From assembly GCA_029449245.1 (NCBI GenBank), contig JANATF010000003.1, positions 1,116,001-1,180,000 on the forward strand: a stretch of DNA of 64,000 bases, read 5' to 3'. Position 1 is the first letter of the stretch. The number at the start of each line of letters is the position of its first letter. Of this stretch, positions 11,898 through 22,757 are shown one piece after another. A program made the position numbers and the translations under genes. This DNA is from Mortierella alpina. Its lineage: Eukaryota > Mortierellomycota > Mortierellomycetes > Mortierellales > Mortierellaceae. The notes under the pieces were generated by a model. That model saw only the letters and a list, made by a program, of their open reading frames with translations, was not told the DNA's origin and searched no databases.

Positions 11898-14800
11898 ATG
11901 CTGGATGTTGATCCAGCAGCTAGGACAGAGACACATCCTCCCCTATCCTCACCACTGGAAGAGTCAGCCATCTCGAAACTTGACCCCATAGCAGAGTCCA
12001 TTATGAAGAGCGGCGACAAGGAAAAGGCCCAAGTGCCATCGAATGACCAGGACCAGGAACTGGACAAAGACCCGGCAGTGAATGGCCACGATCCATCACA
12101 CAACGATGCTGTATCAGCTACAGGCGTGCCAGCCACCAAAGATGATGCAAAAGACGAACACAAGATTTCATCTTCCGCTCTCGCAGCCGGGAATAGTGCC
12201 AATAACGCCCCATCCAGTGACGCCGATCAAGATCAGGAGATGGCAGATGCATCGCCCATCCCCGCAGAGGTCATTGAGCAGGACGCACCTATGAACGAGG
12301 ATTCAACGTTTATCGCGAGCGTTTCCGGGTCTGGCATGGGTCAGGCGATTGATCAGGACGATCTCGATGGTGGGCTATTGGATGGAGCCCTTGATGATTA
12401 TGACGATCTGGATCAGGATACAGAGGATACAGAGGTCGGCAATGGCGAACATGATTTCAGCGACGAAGACGACGACGATTTAGACGACGTTGATGAAAGA
12501 CTTCTCGACTCTAGCGATAGGCCAGGACCTGACGATGAAATGCTTTCACCCGAGGGAACAGCACAGACAAACACAGCAAAATCAGACGATCAAGACGCCG
12601 ATGCAAATGAGCACAACCGAGACATGCTGGACAAGGGCGCTGTAGCCCTGCATTCCGAGGACTCGGACAGTGACCTCCCTGATCCAGAAGGAAGCGACCA
12701 TGAACATGAGGAGGACGACGAAGATGGTGGAGATGCAGATGAGGAGGATGTTGAGGATGAGGATGAGGAGGAAGACGACGATGAGCCACCCGCCCAGCCT
12801 GCGAGGAAAGACAGCGGTGCGCCACTTTCACAAAAACCTATGCTCAACCGTCCAACGACTACCGAGGAAGAGCTCAAGGACAGCGGCGACGACCTATCTG
12901 ACCTGTCAGAGTTTGATGACACAGATGACTCAGATGAGGACGATGACATGCTGGACACCAAAAAGTTGCAGCAAGACACTACAGCAAAGACGTCGTCCTT
13001 GCCTGCACCTATAGCGTCGGCCACGACAGCGATTAACAGTGTCAGACCTATGCCAGGTGGGCGCAAGAGATCGATGCAGGACATGAGCAATAAGGCTACG
13101 GCCAAACTGGACCAGGATTCCATAAAAACCGAACAAGAAGATCAGGTCGAGATCCCCAGTAAACGAGCACGACTTTCGGAACCCGTAAATCGGAACAAAA
13201 CATCACCCGAGGTCGAGGAGGCACAAAACTCAGACAAGGAATCGGGTTCCGAAGGAGCCGACGATGATGATGAAGACGAAGAGGAGGAAGAAAAGGCAAC
13301 ACGAGAAGAGGATGAAGCAGATGCGGAAGCAGAAGGGGATGAAGGCGAAGGTACAATGACGCATTGAAAAAAATATAGGAAGACCGCGACTAGGCAACGC
13401 TGATGGATCAAGTCACCCGCCTAACTCCGTTTACGACAACTTTTTTGCACTATAGATGAGGAAACAAAACAAATGCACAAGGAAGCCTTGGATGCGCTCA
13501 CAAGTATAGAGGTCGAGTTTGCCAACCTTCGCGATAAGTAAGTATTAATGATGCCCCAAGTTCAGTCGAGGATATTTATGAAATCGCAGGGTTTAATAAC
13601 AGCCAACTCCTCTTTAGGATGTATGAGGAACGAATGACGGAGCTGGATAGAGAGGTTGAGATGATCAATGACGGTAAAGGGCACCTGCATTGAACACGGA
13701 GCGAATGGACTTTTAAAGCATGACCTTGCGCATCATAGCTAACTTCTGCTCTCATATTTTGTAGGCACCCATCCCGAACTCTCGTCATTAATGCAAGAGA
13801 TTGAACAGAAACGCGAACACCGGCTTCGCGTTGCAGAGATGGGCAAAAAGTACAAAACAGATATTGCACAGAGCCATTTTGTTATTCAAGAGTATCAAGC
13901 CTACTGCTCATTTCAGGTATGGGGCTTGACGTAGGATCGTATTATGGAAGGCTCGATGTCTCTATGAAATTACGATCGATCGAGTGACGTTACTTACCGG
14001 AAATGGTTCGTCCTACATCACATAGTCTGCAAGACGGAATGCGCGCTCAGAGATGGTACGAGCTTTAGGAAAGAAACAACAGCAACTTATACTGGAGTTG
14101 ACCTTGTCATCGGATACCCGACAGCTTAATGGTAACACTGCACTCTCACTGCGAAAGCGCACAATGACAAGGAAATTCGATGACCTCTCTCGGCATGAAT
14201 GGGCACTTATCCAACTACCCGACATCCACTGTGTACTCGCTAAATAGTCATTGCGGACAAGTCTGCATTGGTGCGGGCACGGAAACTGAAGCGGTCAGAA
14301 GTCAACGAGCTCAAGGCGCTGGGCGAACGTAAGGGCTTCCCTGTGAGCACCAAACCCCAAGCGGTCACCAGATCAGAACTGGAGGAAGATTTTACAGCCA
14401 TGGGGGTAAGTTGATACAAGTGATAACCATTGGCTTAACATCCAAGGAGCAAACGCCCGCTGGGTGGTTGCTCATATAAATAGATCAGGCTTGTTGACGA
14501 TGTTTATACCTTAGCTTGCCCGACCAGTACCGCCTCCAACGGTGAACTCAATAGCACAAGAACCACACTTGTCGAGGCATATTACCAATGGCCCACCAAT
14601 GATGCCCATGCATCCGTCTTCGGCACCGCCACGGCCCATGTCTAGTAGTCGATGGTCAAGCGCGCCGGAATATCCACCACATCCTAGCATGACTCCTCCT
14701 GGCGGATATTATGGTGCGTATGGATGCACGTACCGTGGCATCTAGGAGGTGCTTCGCCTGGACATTGTACAGAAGTTTCAGGATAACAGTATGTTGACTT

Positions 14801-15189
14801 AGTTTAATACCTCTTTTCAACCTGTATTGCACTGAATAGGCGCTCGACCTGAGGTTGAAATCTATGTAGATGGCAACCGGTGTATGATTGATGGCATTTG
14901 GTACAAACCCAGCGATTCTGTAGTAGTCCTGGATGCCGCCATCGGAAAGTACAATGCGAAATATTTGTTCCTGGCAAATGATGAGGTATGTCAAGGGTTG
15001 TCCTTGCCAAAAGGCGCAGAAAGTTTCTTGTCTTGTTGGATGGCAACCAGATACTGTATCAGGCATGTATTAACTAATGCTGTTTTGCTCCTGTAACAGA
15101 TCATGCTTCAACGGACGGATGGCTCTAAGACAAGGTTGCACCTGAGTCTTTTCCGGGGTCGCAAGCTGTGCATGCAACCAAAAGCATAG
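11898..15189 (+). CDS. Sds3/Dep1-family subunit of Rpd3-Sin3 histone deacetylase
   Basis: Core exons: 11898-13350, 13456-13537, 13618-13673, 13765-13916, 14026-14131, 14248-14405, an uncertain exon from 14515, 14746-14788, 14840-14985 and 15100-15189. Exon 1 encodes about 480 aa of highly acidic, probably disordered sequence. Exons 2-6 encode the Sds3-like domain: ALTSIEVEFANLRDKMYEER, EMINDGTHPEL and a long coiled coil ending in KKQQQLILEL. The last exons give a small globular end (EIYVDGNRCMIDGIWYK). The family scaffolds the Rpd3L deacetylase complex in the nucleus; the acidic N-terminus resembles Dep1 more than Sds3. The exon from 14515 reads on in Pro-rich frame to a TAG at 14743 that lies in frame with the following exon. 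That TAG must be spliced out, for example by joining 14405 or 14541 to 14746 (both phase 0). Confidence 0.85.
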
Positions 15190-16332
15190 ACGCCAGATAA
15201 ATCCGTTACCATTATCATGTCCTTCGATTATTTTTTTTTCCAATTGTCGCTTGTCGCTTGTTTGTTTAGATTGACGTATGGTTCCTGTAACTTTCATATA
15301 TGAAGGAAGGCCTCCAGATTAGACAAGGATAAGCACGATCGAGAATTATCTTCTCCCATCGTTGAGGCATTTTTTATCCTCGGGTTGCGGAGCAAATTCA
15401 TCGCGCAGCACGTACGATCATTTCTTTTGCTTTTCGAACACACTCATAATCAAGTTCCCAACGCAACCTCCCATGCAAATCTCTTCCCTGCTTTTCTCAT
15501 GTCACCATCTGCCTCTCTCGGGTCGCTTGAGGCGTGCGCTTTGTCTATTTTCTGTTGCATCTACTGTTTTGCCTGCGTTCATGGCCTGCCCCTCTGAGTC
15601 TACTTATTCCCTCCTGGCCCCCACCTTTCATCCCATCGCCTTGCGATCTGGTTTCGGCGTGTCACATTTTTTCTGTATCCAGGAACAGCGCGCACCTAAC
15701 CGTCAAGGCATCGGTTTGGATAACGAGGATGCCCTCTTTTGCGTGTCAAAATCTTGGAGAGAATGAGTATTTTCATCGCCTGTGGGGCGCCACATGACGC
15801 ATACACAGAAAAAAGAAAGTGCGTCGCAGACATGATTAAGAGGACGAACGGTTGGTGACTAGAAAGAAGAAGGGTTGTTGCAAACTTGAATACCAAGTTA
15901 AGGAAATGATGATATCTTCAGGTACTTCTGTATTTCCAATATGAAGACAGATTCACAAAGATACTGATCCTTCAACCATTCATGTGTTGTCCTTTTGATG
16001 TTGGCTTTTTTTCCCCCTTTACTGAATTTCCAAGTTGAACGTGGAGGCGCATGAATTAACCATGCCGCGGTATGGTCCTTTTAGAACATCCTACTATTGA
16101 TGTTTATGTGTGGTCGGGGCTTTCAGATATTGAGGCCCCATTTGACGCCGTCGTACTAGTGGCGATGAGCAAGGCACCGATGCCAATCGGAGCGAGTTCT
16201 CCTCCTGTTGCGCCATGTGTAAGAGCTCTGAAGGCGAGAGGCGTTACTCATCCGTGGAGTTTTCTGTTAACGTCAGCGAAGGTATCAAGGACGAGGGACA
16301 GGCCGAACAAAAGGATGAGAAAGTCCTTGTAT
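15190..16332. other. Intergenic region, no gene seen
   Basis: T/C-rich sequence after the Sds3-like gene. The open frames near 15362-15800 are not conserved-looking and lack splice context. The stretch may contain the 3' UTR and terminator of the neighbouring minus-strand ORF. Confidence 0.4.
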
Positions 16333-17061
16333 CTATTGATCTTGCAATATCATGGGCTCGACGTCTTTGGTTTTCTTTGGGCGACCAAGTTTCTTCTGCA
16401 CTGGCTCCTGCTGGTTAATGAAAAGTCTGATGGCCTGGCCTGCCACCCGCTCGCTCACTCCTAGCCGAGATATTAAAAAATGATGTGTGTCAGCCATTGC
16501 AGCATCCTGCTCTGAACGCCCTGTGCCAACGTTGGCTGTCGCTGGCGGTGTACCTGTGACAAGCGCGAGCTTCTTCCTGGGCGACATGTCCTCGGTCAGC
16601 TCACAGGCTGGTCCATGTCCTTGCAAGTACCGATGGACTCTCATGAGCATCGCGAATTCGTTGCGGGTGGTGGCCTTGCCGTCCTTGCGAAAGGGAGGCT
16701 CCTGTGCGAGCTTCTCCTTGTTGACGACTTTTGGCATCGAGGCGAGAGCTGCAAAAAAGGCTTCCCAGCAATGGCTGTCGATGCACCCGGCACCTGAGAG
16801 AACCGAGGCAAGCCACACACGCCCGATATGACCTCTCGCCTCGCTCTTTGCTCCTTGTACGCTCGTACCTCTCTTCCGACACACCTCTCTCGTCAGCCGC
16901 AGCCACGTCGCCTTGTCAACACTCTCGACCGCACCCTTGCACTCGCAGCAGATAAGCAGCCATGAGCAACCTCGAGAGTATGTGCTGTGCGCGTCACCAT
17001 GCTGCCACCGCTGCACCACCTTCACCGCTGCACCACCTCCAACGAGCGCCCGCCAACCCAT
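16333..17061 (-). CDS. Hypothetical protein with C-terminal AT-hook-like motif
   Basis: Open frame of up to 242 aa that I do not recognise. The convincing part runs from about 16800 downward: a mixed helical region (DSHCWEAFFAALASMPKVV), then LMRVHRYLQGHG, and a basic C-terminus KKLGRPKKTKD that resembles an AT-hook. The 5' end is uncertain. The frame runs through the first exon of Did2 on the other strand, and a plausible acceptor (CTCTCAG before the GAGCIDSH codons) suggests the upstream part is intron or non-coding. It lies head to head with Did2. Confidence 0.35.
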   Translation of the reverse strand: MGWRALVGGGAAVKVVQRWQHGDAHSTYSRGCSWLLICCECKGAVESVDKATWLRLTREVCRKRGTSVQGAKSEARGHIGRVWLASVLSGAGCIDSHCWEAFFAALASMPKVVNKEKLAQEPPFRKDGKATTRNEFAMLMRVHRYLQGHGPACELTEDMSPRKKLALVTGTPPATANVGTGRSEQDAAMADTHHFLISRLGVSERVAGQAIRLFINQQEPVQKKLGRPKKTKDVEPMILQDQ

Positions 17062-18064
17062 CTGACGCCTACTGACGCCTACTGACGCCTCTTTAACATC
17101 TGCCCCTTGTCATCTACCCGCTTAGAAAGTCTGTTTCAGCTTAAAGTAGGTGCTCGAGGACCTGTCGTGAGACTTGTTCTTTGACCTGCAAGGGTGTATG
17201 GATTGATGCTAATCACAAATCCACTCTACATCTAGTTCACCACGAAGCAGCTGCAGCGCCAAGCCAAAAAATGCACCAAGGATGAAGGTCTCGAGAAAGT
17301 CAAGCTGAAGAAAGTATGTCCTTCCTGCTCTCACTTGCAGCGTCGGCAACAGGCAACAACACTCACTTTTCAGCTTTCAACGCCAAGCCTTGGCAGGAAA
17401 CTTCATTCCCATATTGATTAACATTTTGAAACCCTCGTTTTCTTCTCAGGCCATTCAGCAGGGCAACATGGAGGGCGCAAGGATCTACGCCGCCAATGCA
17501 ATCAGGAAAAAGAACGAAGGTCTCAACTTGCTCAGGCTTTCGTCCAGGATCGATGCTGTCGCCAGTAGGGTCCAAACTGCGGTCACTATGCGCAATGTCA
17601 CCATGTCCATGGCTAGCGTTGTCAAAGGCATGGATAAGGCCATGGAGTCAATGAATCTTGAAAAGGTATAGCAGACTGGCACACATACGAGGTTCCACGC
17701 CCTGGGAGTCGCGAAAGAGAACCGTTTTGACAAAAATACGGGTACTAATTTCCTGCTTTGGCGCTGCCATTGTCACCAAACATTATAACCATAGATCTCT
17801 CTGGTCATGGACAAGTTTGAGAGCCAGTTCGAGGACTTGGATGTGCAGACGCAGTACATGGAAAACACTATGGGCAACCAGTCAGCCCTCTCAACGCCTC
17901 AGGATGAGGTCGACACACTTATGCACCAGGTCGCAGATGAACACGGACTGGAACTGAACCAGGAGCTAAGAGAAACGCCCGATACCCTGCTGAACCAGTC
18001 CAATAAGGAGGCCGAAAAGGAACAGGACGATCTCTCTGAGCGTCTGCGGGCATTGCGGGGATAA
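16962..18064 (+). CDS. DID2: ESCRT-III-associated protein Did2/Vps46 (CHMP1)
   Basis: Five exons (16962-16977, 17126-17145, 17236-17313, 17450-17665, 17795-18064) give 199 aa, close to the family length of about 200. Exons 1 and 2 are 16 and 20 nt. The joined N-terminus reads [20 protein letters not shown], then [20 protein letters not shown], the charged core helices of the Snf7 fold, [27 protein letters not shown], and a C-terminal MIM1 helix ending in [10 protein letters not shown], which binds the Vps4 ATPase. The protein regulates ESCRT-III disassembly during multivesicular-body sorting on endosomes. It ends convergently with ALG6, 124 bp away. Confidence 0.95.
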
Positions 18065-18188
18065 ACTCTTTATCACCATGTAGATGCTCGGGTGGAGGAT
18101 AAACACAGAGATATAGTCGTAACATAAAAATTGAGGGGCAACATCACCTCGCGACTTCCTACTCCAACAACGAGATACACCGTTCATT

Positions 18189-20424
18189 TTATGCAAGCTT
18201 GGCTGTCTTTGTCACTCTGAAGCCCGTCTTGGGCGCATTGACCATGGTAAATTGGCGGTAGTTAAAGTAGATCCAGTAAAGGACGAACCCTGCTGCGCTC
18301 CAAAGCGCATTCAACACAGGATACAAATCAGGATACCGTGGCAATGGCGTGGGGATAATGATCTCGGCGAGGTGAATTCCTGAAATCACGAGCGTGTTGA
18401 CCTATTGATAGCCATAAAGGTAGGAAATGTATGCACCGTTTAGGCACCGTTTTTTCTAGACGCATATCTACTTGCTCCGCATAAGCGGTGAAATACGTAC
18501 CACAGCCAGGAACACCAAAGACGTGGACGCATTCTTATACGTTCCAACGGTCATCCAAAGCCACACTCCCAGAAGCACATAATACGGCAGCGTCAGAGAC
18601 TCCTGTCTCAGCAGCGGGAACATACTAAAGGTCGACAAGGTCACGAACAAGGACGAAACGGCCGCTTCGTCGAGGATCAGTAGCGTAATGGGTAGCGCGG
18701 GAATGAGGATAGATTTCTCGTGCACTTGGAAGGAGAGCAAGAAGAAGGACAGCGAAGAGTTGATAAGGCCATAGATCAGCCCGCGTTTCGTGGGCTTGGC
18801 GATCAAGTGCAGCATGGACGGCAAAAACGACAGCATGGTCGCCAGTGCGCTATAAAAGAAGAGTGGGTGGAGCATGGTTAGCACGGTAGATCAAAGTATA
18901 CATGTGGTGCTAAAAAAAAGACTGGCTCCCCAAGTGTGCGTACCTGAACCGCACTAGTTCCTCGATGTCAAACATCTCGCGTAGCTTGACTACAATGTTG
19001 ATCGCACACCAGACGTTGGCAACCTTATCCTGGTAAAGTCCTCTGAAGACTGGGAAAATGCGCTGCAGGACCTGCAAGATGTCGTCCTGTGATTGCAGCC
19101 ATGGTGCGAAGAGTATGCCCAGCGTCAGAATGACGGCAGAACCTAGCTTAATCAGTTTCCAGATGCTAAACGAATGTGCAAATGAAAGAAAAAAAGGTGG
19201 AGCAAACGTGAGCGTTCGTTTGTTCTTGTTTGTTATTGTTTGTTAACGTGAAAATCCATCGTGCTGACAATTCATCTCAGCACGATCGAAAGATCGAAAG
19301 TGTCCCTCACCAGCCAAAGAACCCCTGTCGAAGCGACTTGCCCAGCAAGTACGCGAACACGGCTGGGGAAAAGTATAGCGCCATCTGCTTGAATCCCAAC
19401 GCTAAGCAAAAAAAGATGCTACCAAGGACATCCTGGTCCTTCAAGAAACAGTTGATAGCCCAAACCACTAGACCAAGCATCACAGCATTATACTGAAAGT
19501 GTCCACTATCGATCAAGATCAATCCGGGTTGCAAGAGGATCAACACCAAGGTTGTGTGTTTGCGAGTCCAAGGCTTGTTTGTGAACCAGCGGTTGGTGAA
19601 GACAACAACCGCGGAAATATATAGCAACAACTCAGAAACGAGCACTGTGGTGCGCATATACAATTTCGCGTCAGCCGATTCGAACCCGCGAGAACTCTGC
19701 CAAGCAAACCACTCTGGATTGATTTTATCGCCACTAGAAAAATGAATCAAAGAAAACACGAGCATTAGCCCAACACCGCGCGACGCCCTGCTGTCGGATA
19801 TTCAATGAACCCTGCTTTGAAGACCTTACATGTAACCACAGATCCAGGAGACATAAGCGGTGAGCGGTGGGTAATCCAGGTCCCACCACTTTGACTGATC
19901 AGAGTACCAGTTCCGAACAGGTTGATGAATCGTCAGTTCCATCCAGTGTCTCTGAGCCTCGTAATCGCCAAAGCGCGGCGGTGTCGCCAATCCTATAATC
20001 CATATTGGTATCAAGGTCTGAGTACTGACTTGCTGCTGGTGGTGTGCCGATCACCAACTGGCAGTCCGCGAGGCACACGCTCGTGCCGAAATTGATATAC
20101 GACGCACTGTAATGATACCCTACCTGAATAAGGACTAAGACTGACAATCCAGCGCACGAGTACTGCAAGTGTTACGGCTATCCATGGTGCAGTCCTTTTG
20201 AGCTGATTCTCCTCCAGCCAAATCGCGTACTTGTAGACGGGAAGATGCAGTTTTGACACGGCATTGGTGCCTGTTGAAACAATGGTCGTCTTCGTGGCAG
20301 AAGTCGCAATGGAAGAATCACTTTCTTTTGAAAACGATGCTGAGGACCCTTTGCTTCTGAAGGTCGCTGCTGTGGGTGTGGATTTCGATCTTGAGCTCTT
20401 GGCCCGAAGTGTTGTCTGAGCCAT
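18189..20424 (-). CDS. ALG6: ALG6: dolichyl-P-Glc:Man9GlcNAc2-PP-dolichol alpha-1,3-glucosyltransferase
   Basis: Adds the first glucose to the lipid-linked N-glycan precursor at the ER membrane. Six exons (20424-20124, 19992-19830, 19733-19311, 19165-18944, 18849-18501, 18401-18189) in consistent phase give 556 aa. After a Ser/Thr-rich cytosolic N-terminus comes the first membrane segment and the GT57 signature: PYSG, then [14 protein letters not shown], then [12 protein letters not shown]. Later regions show [27 protein letters not shown] and FQVHEKSIL, all typical of ALG6/ALG8; the [12 protein letters not shown] form favours ALG6 over ALG8. Many hydrophobic helices are visible. I chose ATG 20424 over an upstream in-frame ATG at 20505 because the intervening peptide is not family-like; that choice is uncertain. 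Confidence 0.93.
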
Positions 20425-20542
20425 GCCGTTATGCGATGTTCTGAGAGAGATTAGCAACACCCCACTCCCAACTTTGAGGTTGCAGAGTTCCCTTATGCGG
20501 CCCACAGCTCCTCAACTGCCCTTACTTTCCCCTGGATTTTAT

Positions 20543-22594
20543 TCATATATAAGGCTCGCCATCCACATAGAGGTTGCTCGCTTCAAGCTGCACTGGATCA
20601 AGGAGTTGGCACCAACGCAGTCGACATTGCCATGCAGTCCTGCCCATTTGCATGGCTTTCGCGACCGTGAACCAATCATCTCTGCCGACAAATTTGACCA
20701 TCCTAAGGAGTGTGCTGTCCTCTTTTGGGCTCCACACCGTTCGCCTTATCAGGTACTGAAAAGAGCTTTCCCAGACGCGCTTGCATGGCATCCGTTTCCA
20801 TCCCGAACCAGGCCCCATAATTCTTTCGACCTCAGCCCAGTCCTGACTCTGAGGATCCCTATCTAAGATTGTGCCTTTAGCTTCGCTCCTGGTGCCAATG
20901 ACCGCCTTCTCAACAGCACCCAGAAGTCGATAGTACTCCTCCTCGCTAATGGTAGAGGCTTTGTCTGAGATGCGAAACCACTGACGCGTGATATCGTCCT
21001 TGGTCATGTGTGGTAGGAAGTGGTCTCGAATGGCTGTCAGCTTCCTGGATCCTACTAATCGCACTCCCTCCTCCAACTTCCGTACATCCTCGTGTGTCCA
21101 GAACTTGACAGCGCCGTGGGAGGATGCTGACGGCGTATTATCAGGGCTGTACTCGGGGTGAAGGAATTTCCAATGGTTCTTACAGATCCTCGACGTCGCA
21201 TCAGGATGAACCTTTGTGGATACCCATAGCCAGTTGATTTCCTCCATATGAACTGCTCGGGACTTGTATGCTTGACGGATCACCGCTTGGAGTCGCACAG
21301 AGAGCTCCTTGTCCCAAATAAAGGCATGCTTCCTGGATTTTGCACTGACGTCGCTCGATAGCACGCTATCCTCTTTATCTGCCGCCTGCTTCTCGGCAGA
21401 TCGAACGTCCTGCTGAGGATTCACCTCATGCGCCTCCTGGTGCGATGCTTTGGACTCCAACGATGCGACGACTGGCATATCCAAGTTCTTCCAGCAGGTT
21501 CGACACTGGTAGGGTGTAAATTGTCCGGCCAAATGCTCCCTTGCCACTCGCTCCCACTGACCCAAACCATTCCTGAGTACAAACTGGATCAAAATCGTCT
21601 CTTCCTTTGCCGACCAACCAGGATTCATCAGATACAGTTGCGAGAATGCGTCCAGTCTGCTTTTCCGCTTCCAGGACCGATGGCGCTCGTATCGCTGCTC
21701 GTCCTTTAAGAGTGCATTCCATCCCTGATGGTCGGAATCCCCATCCACCTGTCCGACGGCTGGAAGAGACCCCACCATCTCCCTCATGCCCTGTAAAATG
21801 TCTTGGCTTGGAAAATCCTGCGACCCTCGCTCGCGCCTAATCTGTTCACGCTGCTTCCTCCGCTTAGTGGCGGCGGCTGCTGATGCTGTTGCTGGCTGTC
21901 CCGATATGGTTTTAGCCTCTGCCACCACGTCCTTCAACCCCAGCTGTCTCCATCGCTCCACACACGCCAATCGATGCACCCCCAGCTCCAGCGCAATGTC
22001 GGGCCAGCTTTGTGATCTGCTAATAAGCACATCCAAGGTATGATCCCTCTCGGCTGTCCAAAACTCCTCCAGCTCTGGATTAAGCGTCGACTCGAACCGT
22101 GTCATACATGTTGCAGGTTCACGGTCTAGAGTGTGACCGATTTCAAGCCATTTTTTTTTCTGGTGGAGTCGTAGGTCCAGCAGTAGTGCGTCGTCCTCCG
22201 GGGTCCAGTCAAGCTTGTATCGCTTGCGAGGTCTTTTGGATGTTACTGGCGACTCAGCGTTAACAGTGTCTGATCCTGGCGTTAGGACTGCGCTGGGTGC
22301 AGCTGACAAATACCGGATTTGCAGAAGGGCGACATGCTTGCTGGTCTTGCAGCGAGAGTGGAATGGCGAATGACCATTGATGGAAGTAATGATCGGTCCG
22401 CCATGGGCTGTGCAGGTCGCCGTTCGCGCAGGTGCTGATCTAGCCAACCACAAAGATATGAACCTCTGCTGGAGAAGAGCACCCAGTGCTGTAGCGGCGG
22501 GAGTGCGCGGCGGACGCATTAGATGAAGCCGCTGTCCGAGGCTGAGCGTGAATGGCAAAAGGGTGGATGGATGTACCGCCGTCCCTCTGTGCAC
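20543..22594 (-). CDS. Multi-repeat Myb/SANT-domain protein, single exon
   Basis: Uninterrupted 683-aa frame. At least four Myb/SANT-type helix sets are visible by their Trp spacing: LDWTPEDDALLLDLRL...KKWLEIG (about residues 128-150); FWTAERDHTLDVLI...SWPDIA (about 178-200); PGWSAKEETILIQFV...GQWERVA (about 323-350); a FWTHEDVRKLEEGV region (about 490); and a C-terminal TVWSPKEDSTLLRMV...DDWFTVA...TAWQCRLRW (about 635-670). This implies sequence-specific DNA binding. The first about 100 residues are Arg/Ser/Ala-rich without acidic residues and could act as a mitochondrial presequence, though a later internal start cannot be excluded. The lack of introns contrasts with its neighbours. It lies 118 bp downstream of the ALG6 start, and its 5' end is only 163 bp from the Fanzor-A remnant. 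Confidence 0.75.
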   Translation of the reverse strand: MHRGTAVHPSTLLPFTLSLGQRLHLMRPPRTPAATALGALLQQRFISLWLARSAPARTATCTAHGGPIITSINGHSPFHSRCKTSKHVALLQIRYLSAAPSAVLTPGSDTVNAESPVTSKRPRKRYKLDWTPEDDALLLDLRLHQKKKWLEIGHTLDREPATCMTRFESTLNPELEEFWTAERDHTLDVLISRSQSWPDIALELGVHRLACVERWRQLGLKDVVAEAKTISGQPATASAAAATKRRKQREQIRRERGSQDFPSQDILQGMREMVGSLPAVGQVDGDSDHQGWNALLKDEQRYERHRSWKRKSRLDAFSQLYLMNPGWSAKEETILIQFVLRNGLGQWERVAREHLAGQFTPYQCRTCWKNLDMPVVASLESKASHQEAHEVNPQQDVRSAEKQAADKEDSVLSSDVSAKSRKHAFIWDKELSVRLQAVIRQAYKSRAVHMEEINWLWVSTKVHPDATSRICKNHWKFLHPEYSPDNTPSASSHGAVKFWTHEDVRKLEEGVRLVGSRKLTAIRDHFLPHMTKDDITRQWFRISDKASTISEEEYYRLLGAVEKAVIGTRSEAKGTILDRDPQSQDWAEVERIMGPGSGWKRMPCKRVWESSFQYLIRRTVWSPKEDSTLLRMVKFVGRDDWFTVAKAMQMGRTAWQCRLRWCQLLDPVQLEASNLYVDGEPYI

Positions 22595-22757
22595 ATGTGG
22601 GTAGACGTGGGAGCGAAGAATTGTTAGCCTTTTGTAACTCGCTCCGCCGATGGTCCGTTATTAAGATGTCATGTGACTTACTGTTGTGAATCGCAACAAA
22701 TTTTTGGCGGAAACGCCGACAACCAAGCTCAGTCAGAGACAAGTCGATTTCCGCATC

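Noticed and set aside
12590-13123. Ser-rich minus-strand frame
   Set aside because: Shadow of the acidic Asp/Glu repeats of the Sds3-like exon 1.
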